The notes below the pieces were generated by a model. That model was given only the letters and a program-made list of their open reading frames with translations. It was not told the origin of the DNA and did no database searches. A stretch of DNA of 28,085 bases. Origin: JBBDWK01 sp040902885 (GTDB lineage Bacteria > Acidobacteriota > Terriglobia > Bryobacterales > Bryobacteraceae). The translations under genes and the position numbers were made by a program. Location: positions 1-28,085 of the forward strand of contig JBBDWK010000051.1 in NCBI GenBank assembly GCA_040902885.1, given 5' to 3'. Below are positions 13,113 through 22,476 of the stretch, in pieces (within the stretch, counting starts at the first letter, position 1; each line of letters opens with the position of its first letter).

Positions 13113-16100
13113 ATGACCTCTTCCGAAGACCGGCAGCGCGCGCTCGCGGACGCGCTGGCAACGCGAATCCTGGTAATCGACGGCGCGATGGGCACCATGC
13201 TCCAGCAGCAGCACCTGACCGCCGCGGATTTCGGGGGGCCCGCGCTCGAAGGCTGCAACGAATACCTGGTGAAGACCCGGCCCGACGTGGTGAGCGGCAT
13301 TCACCGCGCCTATCTCGAATCGGGCGCCGATATCATCGAGACCAACACCTTTGGCGGCACGCGCGTCGTGCTGGCGGAGTATGACGTCCAGGATGAGGCC
13401 TACGAGCTGAATCGCAACGCGGCCCGTCTTGCGCGGGAAGCGGCCGATGCGGTCAGCACTTCCGCAAAGCCGCGCTTCGTGGCCGGCTCCATCGGACCGA
13501 CCACCAAAGCCATCACGGTTACCGGCGGCATCACTTTCGAGCAGTTGCGGCAGAACTTTTACGATCAGGCGCGGGCCCTGACGGACGGCGGCGCGGACAT
13601 TCTGCTGGTCGAGACGTGCCAGGACACGCGCAACGTGAAGGCCGCGCTCCTCGCGATCGACCGCCTCGTGCGCGAGACGGGACGCCGCATTCCCGTGATG
13701 GTGTCGGGCACCATCGAGCCCATGGGAACCATGCTCGCGGGCCAGTCGGCGGATGCCTTCTGGACTTCCATCGGCCACGTGAATCTCCTCTCCGTGGGTC
13801 TCAACTGCGCCACGGGTCCCGAGTTCATGACGGACCACATTCGCACTTTGAGCGATCTGGCTTCCACGCGAATCTCCTGTTATCCGAATGCCGGTTTGCC
13901 GAACGAAGAGGGCAAGTACCTGGAGACGCCGCAGTCCCTGGCCGCGCAGCTCGAGCGCTTCGTGAACCATGGCTGGGTGAACATTCTGGGCGGCTGCTGC
14001 GGCACCACGGCGCCGCACATCCAGGCCATCGCTCAGATGGTGGAGGGCAAGGCGCCCAGGCAGCCGAAGCCTCCCGCAAGGCGCGCCTTCTACTCCGGCA
14101 TCGAGCTGGTGGAAGCGGAAGAATCCAGCCGTCCGCTGATTGTCGGCGAGCGCACGAACGTCATCGGATCGCGCCTGTTCAAGAACCTGGTGGCCGAGGA
14201 GAAATGGGAAGAGGCCACCGACATCGCACGCCGGCAGGTGCGCAATGGGGCGCACATCGTCGATGTCTGCCTGCAGAGCACGGATCGCGACGAGATCAAG
14301 GATATTCCGCTTTTCTATGACTACCTGATCCGCAAGATTAAGGCGCCAGTCATGATCGACACCACCGATCCGAACGGCGTGGAGCTGGCGCTGACCTATT
14401 GCCAGGGCAAGTCGATCGTCAACTCCATCAATCTGGAGGACGGCGAGGAGAAGTTCGAGCGGATCTGCCCCCTCGCAAGGGCCTACGGAGCGGCGCTGGT
14501 GGTCGGCTCCATCGACGAAGACAAGCAGCAGGCGCAGGCTTTCACGCGCGAGCGCAAACTCCAGATTGCGCAGCGTTCGTACAAGCTGCTTACGGAAAAG
14601 TACGGTATCCCGCCGGAAGACATCATCTTCGATCCGCTGGTGTTCCCCTGCGCCACCGGCGATGCCAATTACATCGGCGGCGCGGTCGAGACCATCGAGG
14701 GCATTCGGCTCATCAAGGAAAACATCCCCCACGTCAAAACCACTCTGGGAATTTCCAACATTTCCTTTGGCCTCCCTGCAGCGGCCCGCGAAGTGGTCAA
14801 TTCGGTCTTCCTGTACTACTGCACCAAGGCGGGTCTCGACCTGGCCATTGTGAACGCGGAGAAGCTGGAGCGCTTCGCTTCCATTCCCGTGGAGGAGCGC
14901 CGGCTCGCGGAGCGTTTGCTGTTCAATACGCCGCTGGTGGAAGGCGCCGAAGAGCTGAGAACCGCTCCGGAAGACTGGCGCCAGCAGACGCCCGCGCAGA
15001 AGGCCGGCATCAACCAGCACCACATCGCGGCCATTGCCGAGCATTTCCGCAAGACGGTGAAAAAGGAGAAGGCGCGCGCCGGGGACCTTCCGCTCGACGA
15101 GCGCCTGGCCAACTACATTATCGAAGGCACAAAGGACGGCCTGATTCCGGATCTCGACCGCAAGCGGGCGGAAGGCGCCGCGCCGCTCGACATCATCAAC
15201 GGGCCGTTGATGGCGGGCATGTCGGAGGTGGGCCGGCTGTTCAACAACAACGAGCTGATCGTGGCCGAGGTGCTGCAATCCGCCGAAGCGATGAAGGCCG
15301 CGGTCGCGCATCTCGAGCAGTTCATGGAGAAGGCCGATACGGCGGCGCGCGGAAGAATTGTGCTGGCCACCGTGAAGGGCGACGTCCACGACATCGGCAA
15401 AAACCTGGTGGAGATCATCCTCGGCAACAACGGCTATGAGGTGATCAACCTGGGCATCAAAGTTTCTCCGGAAACGCTGATCCAGGCATTTCACGAACAC
15501 AAGCCGGATGCGATCGGCCTGTCGGGGTTGCTGGTGAAGAGCGCCCAGCAGATGGTCATCACGGCGGGCGACTTGCGGGAAGCGGGCATCGCCGTGCCGC
15601 TGCTGGTCGGCGGCGCGGCCCTTTCCGACAAGTTCACGCGCTCGCGCATTGCGCCCAGCTACGGCCAGGCGGTGATCTACGCTAAAGACGCCATGACCGG
15701 GCTGCGCATCATGAACGACCTCACGAAGGCCGAGTCGCGCGAGTTCATCTTGCAAGCGCACCGGCACTCCGAAGCGGCGGTGGAAGCGGCCGTTCCCGTG
15801 GCCGCGTTTCCGCAAACGGAGAGCCGCAGCGGCAAAGTCCGTACGGACGTCCCCGTCCCGGCAGCGCCCTATCTCGACCGGAAGGTGCGCGATGTACCGC
15901 AACTGGCCGAACTCTGGAGCTACATCAACCCGTTCATGCTGTATGGGCGGCACCTGGGCTACAAGGGGAACTTCGAAAAGGCCTTGGCGGATCACGACGA
16001 GAAGGCGCTGGACCTGTTCCACAAGGTGGACGAGGTGAAGCGCGAGGCGTCCGCTTTGATGAAGGTGAAGGCCGTCTGGCAGTTCTTCGAGGCCGAGCGC

Positions 16101-16664
16101 GCCGGCAACTCCATTCATCTGTTTGAGCCCGGCTGCGCCGCGCCCATCCACACGTTCCGCTTCGGACGCCAGCCGCGCGAGAACGGTCTGTGCTTGAGCG
16201 ACTACATTCTCGAAAGCGAGAACGGGGCGCGCGATCATCTGGCCCTGTTCGTGGTGACCGCCGGCGCGGGCATTCGCGAGAAGTCGAACGAGCTGAAGGC
16301 GGCCGGCGAGTATTTTCGCGCGCATGCCATTCAGGCTCTGGCGATCGAGACGGCGGAAGGCTGCGCCGAGTGGCTGCACCGGCGCATCCGCGAGGACTGG
16401 GGATTTCCGGACCCGCCCACTATGAGCATGCAGGAGCGCTTCACCTCGCGCTACCGGGGCAAACGCTACAGCTTCGGATATCCGGCCTGTCCGAACCTGG
16501 ACGATCAGCAGGGCATCTGGAAGCTGCTGCGGCCCGAAGAGATCGGCGTAGAGTTGACGGAAGGCATGATGATGGAGCCGGAAGCCAGCGTGAGCGCGCT
16601 GGTTTTCCACCATCCGGACTGCGCCTATTTCACTGCGGCGGAAGAGAGCGCGGCAGCGGATTGA
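13113..16664 (+). CDS. metH: Cobalamin-dependent methionine synthase
   Basis: 1183 residues, close to the 1227 of E. coli MetH, with all four modules. The homocysteine domain (1-325) has zinc ligands in VGLNCATG (C232) and GGCCGTT (C295, C296). The pterin (methyltetrahydrofolate) domain spans about 340-620 (GERTNVIGSRLFK, IDTTDPNGVELAL). The B12 cap and binding domains span about 640-880, with DVHDIGKNLVE and the axial ligand H759. The C-terminal SAM-dependent reactivation domain includes YSFGYPACPNLDDQQGIWKLL near 1120. It transfers a methyl group from 5-methyltetrahydrofolate through cobalamin to homocysteine in the cytoplasm. The start is supported by alignment of the first strand (ILVIDGAMGTMLQQ) near residue 20; no strong ribosome binding site is present. 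The large antisense frame is a shadow. Confidence 0.98.
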   Translation: MTSSEDRQRALADALATRILVIDGAMGTMLQQQHLTAADFGGPALEGCNEYLVKTRPDVVSGIHRAYLESGADIIETNTFGGTRVVLAEYDVQDEAYELNRNAARLAREAADAVSTSAKPRFVAGSIGPTTKAITVTGGITFEQLRQNFYDQARALTDGGADILLVETCQDTRNVKAALLAIDRLVRETGRRIPVMVSGTIEPMGTMLAGQSADAFWTSIGHVNLLSVGLNCATGPEFMTDHIRTLSDLASTRISCYPNAGLPNEEGKYLETPQSLAAQLERFVNHGWVNILGGCCGTTAPHIQAIAQMVEGKAPRQPKPPARRAFYSGIELVEAEESSRPLIVGERTNVIGSRLFKNLVAEEKWEEATDIARRQVRNGAHIVDVCLQSTDRDEIKDIPLFYDYLIRKIKAPVMIDTTDPNGVELALTYCQGKSIVNSINLEDGEEKFERICPLARAYGAALVVGSIDEDKQQAQAFTRERKLQIAQRSYKLLTEKYGIPPEDIIFDPLVFPCATGDANYIGGAVETIEGIRLIKENIPHVKTTLGISNISFGLPAAAREVVNSVFLYYCTKAGLDLAIVNAEKLERFASIPVEERRLAERLLFNTPLVEGAEELRTAPEDWRQQTPAQKAGINQHHIAAIAEHFRKTVKKEKARAGDLPLDERLANYIIEGTKDGLIPDLDRKRAEGAAPLDIINGPLMAGMSEVGRLFNNNELIVAEVLQSAEAMKAAVAHLEQFMEKADTAARGRIVLATVKGDVHDIGKNLVEIILGNNGYEVINLGIKVSPETLIQAFHEHKPDAIGLSGLLVKSAQQMVITAGDLREAGIAVPLLVGGAALSDKFTRSRIAPSYGQAVIYAKDAMTGLRIMNDLTKAESREFILQAHRHSEAAVEAAVPVAAFPQTESRSGKVRTDVPVPAAPYLDRKVRDVPQLAELWSYINPFMLYGRHLGYKGNFEKALADHDEKALDLFHKVDEVKREASALMKVKAVWQFFEAERAGNSIHLFEPGCAAPIHTFRFGRQPRENGLCLSDYILESENGARDHLALFVVTAGAGIREKSNELKAAGEYFRAHAIQALAIETAEGCAEWLHRRIREDWGFPDPPTMSMQERFTSRYRGKRYSFGYPACPNLDDQQGIWKLLRPEEIGVELTEGMMMEPEASVSALVFHHPDCAYFTAAEESAAAD

Positions 16665-16675
16665 GGGCCGAACTC

Positions 16676-17221
16676 ATGACATTAGAGGTTCGGAACCGCC
16701 AGCAATGGCGGACGTGGCTGGGAAAGCACCATGCGTCGAGCCCCGGGATCTGGCTCGCATTCTACAAGGACCACACGGGTGTGAACTCGATCCCTTACGA
16801 GGAGTCAGTTCGCGAGGCGCTGTGCTTCGGATGGATCGACAGCCTCATCAAGCGTCTGGACGACGACCGGTACGTCCGCAAGTTCACGCCGCGGCAGCCC
16901 ACCAGCAAATGGTCGGACATCAATCGCAAACGCTGGGCGGAGCTCAAAGCGGCCGACCGCCTCGCCGCGGCCGGGCTGGCGGCGGCGCCAACCGGCAACA
17001 CATACGCGCTGCGGCCGGCGATTCCGGACCTGCCGGCCTACATCGGCGAAGCGCTGAAGGCCAGTCCGAAAGCGTGGGGTTTCTTTCAAGAGCTGGCACC
17101 CACCCACCGGCGTCATTTTGTGGCGTGGATTCATACCGCCAAGCGGCCGGAAACGCGGGAGAAGCGAATGCACGAATCCATCGCTTTGCTGGAGGCCGGA
17201 CAAAAGCTGGGCTTGAAGTGA
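16676..17221 (+). CDS. YdeI/OmpD-associated (OmdA) family protein
   Basis: 181 residues from MTLEVRNRQQWRTWL. The characteristic segments are SSPGIWLAFYKDHTG, YEESVREALCFGWIDSLIK, FTPRQPTSKWSDINRKR, and a C-terminal FFQELAPTHRRHFVAWIHTA with KRPETREKRMHESI. These match the YdeI/OmdA family, cytoplasmic proteins described as associated with bacteriocin protection or porin; the molecular function is unclear. GAGGG, formed around the metH stop codon, lies about ten bases before the ATG, and the gap to metH is only 11 bases. It is probably co-transcribed with metH, with no obvious metabolic link. Confidence 0.88.
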   Translation: MTLEVRNRQQWRTWLGKHHASSPGIWLAFYKDHTGVNSIPYEESVREALCFGWIDSLIKRLDDDRYVRKFTPRQPTSKWSDINRKRWAELKAADRLAAAGLAAAPTGNTYALRPAIPDLPAYIGEALKASPKAWGFFQELAPTHRRHFVAWIHTAKRPETREKRMHESIALLEAGQKLGLK

Positions 17222-17243
17222 GCTTGGCCAGGAAAGCCGGTAA

Positions 17244-17298
17244 CCCCCAAAAAACCCCCAAAAAACCTCTTGACCGCGGCGCCGTTCGGCCGTAAACT
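17244..17298 (+). promoter_or_regulatory. Promoter of the padR-permease pair, with phased A tracts
   Basis: TTGACC (17270-17275), a 17-base spacer and TAAACT (17293-17298) form a near-consensus promoter. Directly upstream, an 11-base unit of five C and six A is repeated (17244-17254, 17255-17265), placing two A6 tracts one helical turn apart, which should bend the DNA and may act like an UP element. The ATG of padR comes 14 bases after the -10 box, so the leader would be only about 8 bases. Confidence 0.65.
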
Positions 17299-17312
17299 CC
17301 CCTTAGACGCTT

Positions 17313-17651
17313 ATGGGACAATCGCGGGAGAGGACCGGTAGTGTTCTCCAGGGTACGCTGGACCTATTGATTCTCAAAATCCTGTCCGCTGGCGCGATGC
17401 ACGGCTACGATATCGCTGAATCCATTCATCGCAGGAGTGAAGACGTGCTGAAGGTGGAGGAGGGAGCGCTATACCAGGCGCTGCACAGACTGGAGCTTCG
17501 GGGGCTGCTTGCATCGGAATGGGGAACATCTGCGAATAACCGCCGCGCGAAATACTACCGGTTGACGACGCTCGGCCGCCGGTATCTAGCCGAGGAATCG
17601 GCGACGTTTGCGCGCCTCAGTGGCGCGGTGCTGCGAATCCTGGAGGCCTGA
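17313..17651 (+). CDS. PadR-family transcriptional regulator
   Basis: 112 residues. The winged-helix signature is clear: LQGTLDLLILKILSAGAMHG, YDIAESIHRR, LKVEEGALYQALHRLELRG and AKYYRLTTLGRRYL. The protein is short, with only a small C-terminal helix for dimerisation, as in subfamily-2 PadR regulators. Five bases separate it from the long permease gene, a pairing seen repeatedly in acidobacterial genomes, so it probably represses its own promoter and thereby the permease. The inducer is unknown. The promoter stands almost on the start codon, leaving no room for a normal ribosome binding site. Confidence 0.95.
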   Translation: MGQSRERTGSVLQGTLDLLILKILSAGAMHGYDIAESIHRRSEDVLKVEEGALYQALHRLELRGLLASEWGTSANNRRAKYYRLTTLGRRYLAEESATFARLSGAVLRILEA

Positions 17652-17656
17652 AGAAC

Positions 17657-20371
17657 ATGCCGGAATGGTTGCACTCGCTCGTCCTGAGACTCAGAACCGC
17701 TATGCGTCGCGGCCGGCTCGAGCAGGATCTGGAAGACGAACTTGCATTTCACCTGGCGATGAAGGTGGAAGCATCTCGCGCCGCGGGGGCGCCCGAGCGG
17801 CAGGCCAGCCATGCGGCGCACCGGCATTTCGGCAACCCGGCCGTGATTCGAGAGCGCTTGCGTGACGCCTGGACGTTCCCATTCCTAGAGAGCGTCTGGC
17901 AGGATGCCCGCCATGCAGTCCGGGCGCTCGGAAAGAGCCGGGTCTTCACCGTGGTAGCCGTGCTTTCGCTCGCCATTGGCATTGGCGCCAACACCTCCAT
18001 ATTCACCGTCTTCAACGCGCTCTTTCTGCGCACGCTGCCGGTGCGCGACCCGCAACAGTTGCGCATCGTCAACTGGACGGGAACGGGCCGGGATCTGGTT
18101 CCATCACACAGCGGATATGGCTCGGGTGGCTCGGGCGGTGTGCGAACGGGGAGTGGGTTTTCCTTTGAGGCTTTTCAGGAGATACAGAACCAATCGCAGG
18201 TCTTCTCTTCGGTCGCAGGCTTTGCGCACTTCAGCGCCAACGTTCTTGTGCGATCTCAAGCCCACATAGCCCCCGCGCAACTCGTGAGCGGCGGTTATTT
18301 TCACACCCTGGGAACACAGGCTGCTTTGGGCCGCACTCTGCTCCAGTTTGACGATTCGCTTGCGGCGCCTCCCGCGGCAGTGATCAGTTGGCGGTTGTAC
18401 CAGCGCCTCTACGGGGCCGACTCGTCCGCACTCGGCTCCGAGATCGTCGTCGACAAGACGCCATACACTATTGTGGGCGTTCTCCCGCCAAACGTGTATG
18501 GAATTTCGCCTACGTCACCAGTCGATCTCTATGTTCCGCTTGCGCGCGCGGAAGAGCTTTCGATCTACAAGCTCAACGATCCGGGATCCTGGTGGGTTCA
18601 AGTCATTGGAAGGATAACGCCGGGTACGTCGGACGCACAGCTTCGGGCTGCGTTGGACGTGAGCCTGAGCCATATCGCCCTGAAGCAAGGCAGCCGCGCC
18701 GGCAAGAAGATCGACGCGCCACGATCGGTCATCATCGATGGCCGGACCGGGCTTGCGTTTCTCAAGCAGGCTGTTCGGGACTTTCTGCTTATCCTGTTGG
18801 CAATGGTCGGCCTTGTGCTGTTGATTGCATGCACCAATGTCGCGAATCTCTTGATGGCCCGTGGTTCCGCACGCTCCCGTGAGCTGGCAATCCGCCGGTC
18901 TCTCGGGGCAGGCCGTGTTCGCATCATCCGTTACCTGATGACGGAAAGCTTGCTTCTTGCGCTGCTGGCCGGCGCCTTTGGCTTGATATTCGCGCAAGCC
19001 GGCACGGTGCTGCTCACGCAGATGCTCTTCCCGACCGATCCCGAGTCAACTGCGCCCATTCGCCTGGATGCGGCAGTTCTCGCATTCACCGGCGGCTTGT
19101 CGCTTGCTACAGCAATTCTATTCGGGCTGCTTCCCGCGGTCCGTGCTGCGCGGGCGGAGCCCGCCTCATGTATGAAGCAGGCGGGCGCTGGAACGGGCCC
19201 CGTGCGCCAGCGGCTCGCGCGGGCGTTAGTTGTGATCCAGGTGTCGACGGCGCTCGTGCTCGTAGTCGGGGCCGGGCTGTTTGCTCGCACGCTTCTCAAC
19301 CTGGGGCGTGTCGAGCTGGGCTTCCGGCCGGACCATCTGCTCCTGTTTTACGTTGAGCCACAGCGTAACGGCTACAAGGACCAGCGGCTGATTGACGTGT
19401 ACCGGCGCATTCAGGAGAAAGTTTCCGCGATCCCGGGAGTGCAAGCAGTCACGTTGGTGCGTTCTCCTCTGCTTAGCGGCTGGAGTTCAAGCGACTGGGT
19501 CACTATACCGGGTTACGAAAAGAAGGCCATCTTGTCATACGTGCACATAGTCGGCGAACGATTTCTCACCATCATGGGCACGCCGATTCTGCTCGGCCGC
19601 GACTTTCGCCTGTCGGACGACCAGAACTCGGCGAAAGTTGCGATCGTGAATGCCGCGATGGGCAAGAAGTATTTTGATGGCAACCCGGTCGGCCGGGAGT
19701 TTTCGTTCGGCTCCAGCTTCGACAAACCGATCCGGATTGTGGGCGTAGCCGCTGACGTTAAGTACGACAATATTCGTCGCGAGGTGCCGCCTACTGTTTA
19801 TTTGCCGTGGCCGCAGCGCCTAGCCAGCGCGTCCGGGATGACCTTTCAGCTCCGGACATCGGTTGACCCTCTGTCGATCTCAGACACCGTTCGGCGTGCC
19901 GTGGCTGAGGTCGATCCAACGCTGCCTGTGGCCGAGTTGCGAACACAGGAGCAGGTGATCCAACGGGCCACGTCTCGCGAGCACACCGTCGCCGTTTTGG
20001 CTGGGTTCTTCAGCGGTGTAGCGGTCATCCTTGCCTGCATCGGAATCTACGGTGTTCTGGCGTATACCGTGACTCGACGGACGAGCGAGTTCGGAATCCG
20101 GTTGGCGCTCGGAGCAACCGGTGGCCAGATTCGCTGGCTCGTCCTGAAGGGAACGCTGGCACTCATAGCCTGTTCGATCTTGATTGGGATTCCGTGTGCG
20201 CTCGCGGCAACCAGAGTCCTGCGGAGGAGCCTCTATGGAGTTGAGCCTGACGACTCGTTGACCCTGGCAGTGGCCGGCGCCGCGATTCTCATATCGGCCT
20301 TGCTGGCCGCCTGGATCCCGAGCCAGCGCGCGGCAAAGTCGGATCCGGCGGCAGCGTTGAGATACGAGTAA
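17657..20371 (+). CDS. ADOP-type FtsX/MacB-like orphan permease
   Basis: 904 residues, the size of the acidobacterial duplicated orphan permease family. An N-terminal cytoplasmic prefix (LEQDLEDELAFHLAMKVEAS) is followed by two FtsX/MacB halves. Membrane segments are near 95-120 (VVAVLSLAIGIGANTSIF), 387-415 (LLAMVGLVLLIACTNVANLL), 430-460, 475-500, 520-545, 770-800 (GVAVILACIGIYGVLAYTVT), 820-845 and 865-885, with two large periplasmic MacB-like domains between. No ATPase gene is adjacent, hence 'orphan'; it may borrow one or act in mechanotransmission like MacB. The likely topic is export or envelope stress, controlled by the upstream PadR protein. The substrate cannot be inferred. Confidence 0.95.
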   Translation: MPEWLHSLVLRLRTAMRRGRLEQDLEDELAFHLAMKVEASRAAGAPERQASHAAHRHFGNPAVIRERLRDAWTFPFLESVWQDARHAVRALGKSRVFTVVAVLSLAIGIGANTSIFTVFNALFLRTLPVRDPQQLRIVNWTGTGRDLVPSHSGYGSGGSGGVRTGSGFSFEAFQEIQNQSQVFSSVAGFAHFSANVLVRSQAHIAPAQLVSGGYFHTLGTQAALGRTLLQFDDSLAAPPAAVISWRLYQRLYGADSSALGSEIVVDKTPYTIVGVLPPNVYGISPTSPVDLYVPLARAEELSIYKLNDPGSWWVQVIGRITPGTSDAQLRAALDVSLSHIALKQGSRAGKKIDAPRSVIIDGRTGLAFLKQAVRDFLLILLAMVGLVLLIACTNVANLLMARGSARSRELAIRRSLGAGRVRIIRYLMTESLLLALLAGAFGLIFAQAGTVLLTQMLFPTDPESTAPIRLDAAVLAFTGGLSLATAILFGLLPAVRAARAEPASCMKQAGAGTGPVRQRLARALVVIQVSTALVLVVGAGLFARTLLNLGRVELGFRPDHLLLFYVEPQRNGYKDQRLIDVYRRIQEKVSAIPGVQAVTLVRSPLLSGWSSSDWVTIPGYEKKAILSYVHIVGERFLTIMGTPILLGRDFRLSDDQNSAKVAIVNAAMGKKYFDGNPVGREFSFGSSFDKPIRIVGVAADVKYDNIRREVPPTVYLPWPQRLASASGMTFQLRTSVDPLSISDTVRRAVAEVDPTLPVAELRTQEQVIQRATSREHTVAVLAGFFSGVAVILACIGIYGVLAYTVTRRTSEFGIRLALGATGGQIRWLVLKGTLALIACSILIGIPCALAATRVLRRSLYGVEPDDSLTLAVAGAAILISALLAAWIPSQRAAKSDPAAALRYE

Positions 20372-20395
20372 GGCGGCGTAAGAAGTTTCAGCCGC

Positions 20396-21463
20396 TCAGA
20401 ACGATGACGCGACCCAGTATCCCGGCCGGGTGCGGACTTCGCCCACGCGGCGCGCCACCGTGACCTTGATCTCGTGGAAGCCGCCCTCTTCTTTGTTGTT
20501 GGGCGTGTAGGTGAGCAAGTACTGGCTGTGCAACTCCTCGCCGATGTTCGAAATAGCCTCTTCCAGGGCCTTCTGCCGCATGAAAGAGTACTCCCGCCCG
20601 CCGGTGCCCCTGGTGAACACCTCCACCGGGTTGTCTATGAAGATCGCCTTCACGTCCTTGTAAAGCTCCACCATCAGCGGGACAAAGTTGGCGGCCGATT
20701 GGCCTTCCTTTGTGGCAACCTGGCCGGCTGTGTGCGGCGTCGGGGCCACGCCGGGGGGCATCGGCCGCGCCGCCGGAAGCTGAGGATCGGGGCGGGGCCA
20801 GCCGGGCTTCGCGGTCAGCGTGGTCAGGAAGCGGGAGACGTTGACTGTATAGACGGTCACGTTGGCAAGCTGCGCATCGATCAAAGCCTCGCGGACGCGG
20901 CCTTCGCTCGAGCGGTCCCGCGTTTCGCTGATCAGAAGCAGCACGCGGCGATGGTCCGTGGGCCGGCTGCGCAGCATGCGAATGCCCTGCGTAACCCCGT
21001 CGATGAGGCGGCTACTGCCGCTGCCCGGCGTCAATTTCTTGAGGGCCGCGGAGATCTTGTCGAAATCCGCGGTGAACTCCTGCAGCACCCGCACGCGGCC
21101 GTCAAAAGCCACCACGGACGCTTCGCCCCTTTCGCCTACAACCATCGGCTCGATGAGCGAGCCGATCTTCCGGACCTGCGGAAGCACCTCCTCGACAGCC
21201 GCGCTGGCCTGCACGGCGATGACCAATGAAATGGGCTGAAAATGAACGTCAACCTTGATGTTCTGTTCTTTTCTGTTGTCGAAGAGCCGGAAGTCGTGCG
21301 GCTGCAGGTCGCTGACGTAGTTGCCGTCGCTGTCCAATACCGTGACCGGCGCTGTGACTACGCTAACGGTTGTGCGAAAATCCGCCTGCGGTTCCCGCGA
21401 CCGTTCTTGCGCGATCAGTATCAGCGGCAGAAACACTGCCAGAATTGGGCGAAAAACGCGCAT
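20396..21463 (-). CDS. Secreted VWFA-related (acidobacterial) protein
   Basis: 355 residues with a signal peptide (MRVFRPILAVFLPLILIA). It carries the conserved prelude TAPVTVLDSDGNYVSDLQ and HDFRLFDNRKEQNI, a hallmark of the acidobacterial VWFA-related family, then a von Willebrand A domain and a C-terminal YLLTYTPNNKEEGGFHEIKV segment ending in RTRPGYW. The usual metal-site motif DxSxS after the first strand is replaced by AVQASAA, so metal-dependent adhesion looks impaired. A proline-rich insert lies near 220-240. These are exported proteins of unknown ligand. It starts 42 bases after the molybdenum cofactor genes on the same strand, perhaps as a read-through tail of that operon. It converges with the permease gene across 24 bases. 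Confidence 0.9.
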   Translation of the reverse strand: MRVFRPILAVFLPLILIAQERSREPQADFRTTVSVVTAPVTVLDSDGNYVSDLQPHDFRLFDNRKEQNIKVDVHFQPISLVIAVQASAAVEEVLPQVRKIGSLIEPMVVGERGEASVVAFDGRVRVLQEFTADFDKISAALKKLTPGSGSSRLIDGVTQGIRMLRSRPTDHRRVLLLISETRDRSSEGRVREALIDAQLANVTVYTVNVSRFLTTLTAKPGWPRPDPQLPAARPMPPGVAPTPHTAGQVATKEGQSAANFVPLMVELYKDVKAIFIDNPVEVFTRGTGGREYSFMRQKALEEAISNIGEELHSQYLLTYTPNNKEEGGFHEIKVTVARRVGEVRTRPGYWVASSF

Positions 21464-21505
21464 ACGATACCGACGTTCCGACCCCCGATTCCGTTCCCGA
21501 GCAAG

Positions 21506-22003
21506 CTACCCGTTCTGCTCCGCCGGATGTTCGGTATTACCGCTCAACAGTTCCAACATATGGGGAACTAGATTTACGATAGCATCTAACGACTCCAGTG
21601 CGCCTCTCGGCGATCCCGGAAGATTTACGATGAGCACCTGGCCGCGTGAACCTGCCAGAGAGCGGGACAGCAGGGCGCGCGGTGTGGATTCCCGGCCTTT
21701 CATCCGCATCCATTCCGCCAGACCCGGAATTTCCCTCTCGATGACGGCGCGCGTGGCCTCCGGCGTCACGTCGCGCGGCCCAAGCCCCGTGCCGCCCGTG
21801 GTGAGAATCAGGGACACGCGTCCGCTATCGGCGACGTTTGCCAGGCAGCGGCTGATGCGGGCCGCGTCGTCCGGCAGCACCTCGCGCACGGGCATCTCCC
21901 AGCCCAGTTCCGCGAGGCGCGAGCATATCGCGGGTCCGGAGAGGTCCTCGCGGGTTCCCGCCGCCGACGAGTCGCTGATGGTAATTACCGCGGCGCGTAT
22001 CAT
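21506..22003 (-). CDS. mogA: Molybdopterin adenylyltransferase (MogA/MoaB family)
   Basis: 165 residues. The MoCF fold is shown by AVITISDSSAAGTREDLSG, TTGGTGLGPRDVTPEAT and VLIVNLPGSPRGALESL. The enzyme activates molybdopterin by adenylation so that MoeA can insert molybdate. MogA and MoaB proteins are hard to tell apart by sequence; pairing with moeA favours the adenylyltransferase role. The ATG at 22003 overlaps the moaC stop as ATGA. Longer readings in this frame run through moaC and are not real. Confidence 0.92.
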   Translation of the reverse strand: MIRAAVITISDSSAAGTREDLSGPAICSRLAELGWEMPVREVLPDDAARISRCLANVADSGRVSLILTTGGTGLGPRDVTPEATRAVIEREIPGLAEWMRMKGRESTPRALLSRSLAGSRGQVLIVNLPGSPRGALESLDAIVNLVPHMLELLSGNTEHPAEQNG

Positions 22004-22476
22004 CCTTCGCCGCCGCCGCGCGACCACGTTCCGCTTTTGCCGCCCGTCTTCCGCAATAGGTAGAGATCCTGAATCTCGATGCCTTTGTCGAGCGCTTTGG
22101 TCATATCGTAAACGGTAAGGGCCGCCACGCACGCCGCCGTGAGCGCCTCCATTTCCACGCCGGTTTGCGCCGTGGTGGAGCAACTCGAGACGATGCGGAC
22201 GCCTCCGGCCTCGATGGTCAACTCCACGTCGGCATGCGAAAGCATGAGCGCATGGCAGAGCGGGATCAGATCCGAAGTCTTCTTGGCCGCGCCGATACCG
22301 GCGATGCGCGCGATCTCCAGCGGATCGCCCTTCGGGTTTTCCGGCAGACGCTCGAGCACTTCGGGCGAGATCCGCACGAAGGCGTGGGCGCGCGCTTCGC
22401 GGCGGGTGACGGATTTCTCCGAGACGTCCACCATGCGGGCGCGGCCGGCGGAGTCGAAGTGCGAGAGCTTTTTCAT
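22000..22476 (-). CDS. moaC: Cyclic pyranopterin monophosphate synthase
   Basis: 158 residues from MKKLSHFDSAGRARMVDVSE. Conserved active-site regions are KKTSDLIPLCHALMLSHADV, GVEMEALTAACVAALTVYDM, and LLRKTGGKSGTW. MoaC acts after MoaA, converting the cyclic GTP-derived intermediate into cyclic pyranopterin monophosphate, the first committed molybdenum cofactor precursor. The usual Pro of LCHPL is Ala here. The start at 22476 overlaps the moeA stop by ATGA; an upstream start would extend into moeA. MoaA is not present in this window. Confidence 0.95.
   Translation of the reverse strand: MKKLSHFDSAGRARMVDVSEKSVTRREARAHAFVRISPEVLERLPENPKGDPLEIARIAGIGAAKKTSDLIPLCHALMLSHADVELTIEAGGVRIVSSCSTTAQTGVEMEALTAACVAALTVYDMTKALDKGIEIQDLYLLRKTGGKSGTWSRGGGEG

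Noticed and set aside
13101..16613. 1170-codon open frame antisense to metH
   Set aside because: It mirrors the metH codons in a GC-rich gene; the product is full of His, Arg, Leu and Asp repeats with no domain, and metH is unmistakable on the other strand.
20372..20395. Terminator between the permease and VWFA-related genes
   Set aside because: GCGGC/GCCGC pairing is present but short, with a long loop and no T run.
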